Assembly: GCF_900102495.1 (NCBI RefSeq)
Contig: NZ_FMVQ01000002.1
Location: 62,001 to 126,000 of the forward strand
Direction of reading: 5' to 3'
Origin: Nitrosospira sp. Nl5
Lineage (GTDB): Bacteria; Pseudomonadota; Gammaproteobacteria; Burkholderiales; Nitrosomonadaceae
Length of the DNA stretch: 64,000 bases
Shown: piece after piece, positions 63,131-64,000 of the stretch
Numbering within the stretch: position 1 is the first letter of the stretch
Layout: the number at the start of each line of letters is the position of its first letter
Position numbers and translations under genes: made by a program
Notes under the pieces: generated by a model
Databases searched by the model: none
Told to the model about the DNA's origin: nothing
The model's input: the letters and a program-made list of their open reading frames with translations, nothing else

Positions 63131-63318
63131 CCATGTTTTCATGTGTTTTAACGTGCTTCTTTAGTATCGGGTGCGGCGGTGGCAGGATAGAGAAGTTATG
63201 CTCTCCTCCGCGAGTTCTGCAAGCTTCTCTTCCAGTACTGCGCGCGGGCTCGCTAATTCACATATCAATTATAGCATGGTCATATGCAGATTCGAGACTA
63301 CAATCCGGATAAGAATCT
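63131..63318. other. Intergenic region
   Basis: About 190 bases between the crystallin-like gene and the kinase gene. It is AT-rich near the end (TATAGCATGG). No gene or clear terminator recognised. Confidence 0.3.
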
Positions 63319-64000
63319 ATGTTTAATGCATATCTCGATCGCTGGGGCCTGAAGCCCGATGGTGATCCCATTGTTACCTACAGCAGCCAGCTTTTGCCTG
63401 TACTTCAGGGCGATATTCCCGCGATGCTCAAGGTTGCAGTTGAGACGGAGGAGAAGTTCGGTGGTCTTCTGATGTCCTGGTGGGGCGGGCAAGGGGCGGC
63501 ACGCGTACTGGCTCATGAGGGCGATGCGCTGCTCATGGAGCGTGCCGAAAATAATATTCTGCTCGCGGACCTTGCACGAAATGGAGGCGACGACGAGGCG
63601 AGCCGCATTATTTGCGACGCCGTAGCGGCACTTCATCGTCAGAAAGGAAATCCTCCTTTCGACCTTATCCCGTTAGCCGAATGGTTTGAAGATTTGGCTC
63701 CTGCCGCAGCGGAGCATGGTGGAATACTCGCCGCGTGCGCTGCAACAGCAGGCGAATTGTTGGCAGCACCTCGGGAAGTCGTGGTGCTGCATGGCGACGT
63801 TCACCATCAAAACATTCTCGACTTCGGGCCGCGTGGCTGGCTGGCGATCGACCCTAAACGGCTGCTAGGGGAACGCGGTTTTGATTATGTGAATTTGTTC
63901 TGCAATCCCGACCCCGAAACAGCGGTTACTCCGGGACGCCTGGCGCGGCAGGTAGACGTGGTAGTTGAAGCGGCAGGTCTGGAACGTAAGCGACTATTGC
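63319..64000 (+). CDS. Aminoglycoside phosphotransferase, streptomycin 6-kinase type (partial)
   Basis: The 5' 227 codons of a kinase cut by the window's right edge, opening MFNAYLDRWGLKPDGDP from the ATG at 63319. The catalytic loop VVLHGDVHHQNIL and the metal-binding AIDPKRLLGERGFDYVNLF are those of APH(6)-type kinases (usually about 270-280 residues). Bacteria of this kind usually carry chromosomal relatives of unproven resistance role. The remaining C-terminal part is outside the window. Confidence 0.85.
   Translation, partial: MFNAYLDRWGLKPDGDPIVTYSSQLLPVLQGDIPAMLKVAVETEEKFGGLLMSWWGGQGAARVLAHEGDALLMERAENNILLADLARNGGDDEASRIICDAVAALHRQKGNPPFDLIPLAEWFEDLAPAAAEHGGILAACAATAGELLAAPREVVVLHGDVHHQNILDFGPRGWLAIDPKRLLGERGFDYVNLFCNPDPETAVTPGRLARQVDVVVEAAGLERKRLL

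Overview
The window looks like a chromosomal segment from a betaproteobacterium of the Nitrosospira type (Nitrosomonadaceae). This rests on a complete ureDABCEFG urease operon followed directly by an SLC14-type urea transporter, a nickel-responsive NikR gene and several Nitrosomonadales-style genes. No ammonia-oxidation or rRNA gene lies in the window, so the genus is an inference. I see no intact transposon, phage, CRISPR array, tRNA or rRNA.

Layout. 1-18.3 kb is a urea and nickel region: porin, ureDABCEFG, urea transporter, TonB-dependent receptor, periplasmic beta-carbonic anhydrase co-oriented with nikR, and a five-gene peptide/nickel ABC importer. 19.1-21.9 kb is a zinc/manganese ABC importer. 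22.4-29.7 kb holds a small secreted protein, two membrane GGDEF-EAL proteins, a DUF4142 protein and a decayed GH13 gene. 30-36.5 kb carries an amino acid permease, a zinc alcohol dehydrogenase and alkylation-damage repair (AlkA-like, Ada, a 2OG-Fe(II) oxygenase, AlkB). 36.7-42.9 kb has a PhoX-like surface protein with a degenerate PEP-CTERM tail and a Fur-boxed siderophore receptor with its PepSY partner. 42.9-56.6 kb has an atypical pyruvate kinase-like protein, an FMN reductase, a LysR regulator, a TMEM175 channel, pirin, two YcaC-like hydrolases, a YtcJ-type amidohydrolase with a Cys/His-rich tail, an alginate-export-type porin, ybdD-cstA and an AAG-type glycosylase. 56.8-64 kb holds a TPR protein, an EamA transporter, a Kazal-domain protein, two paralogous small secreted proteins with a duplicated leader, a second OprP-like porin, a beta/gamma-crystallin-like secreted protein and the start of an APH(6)-type kinase.

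How it fits together. Urea enters through an outer-membrane pore and the urea transporter, and is hydrolysed by the nickel enzyme UreABC matured by UreDEFG. NikR, the ABC importer and perhaps the TonB receptor would supply and sense nickel, and the exported carbonic anhydrase would handle CO2/bicarbonate. Iron (Fur-boxed receptor) and zinc/manganese uptake add to a metal-acquisition theme. The most unusual items are the duplicated small-protein/leader unit near 60 kb with a possible decayed third copy, paired palindromes in front of nikR and the TonB receptor, a double perfect hairpin at 27.3 kb, an internally deleted GH13 relic, and the Cys/His tail on the amidohydrolase.
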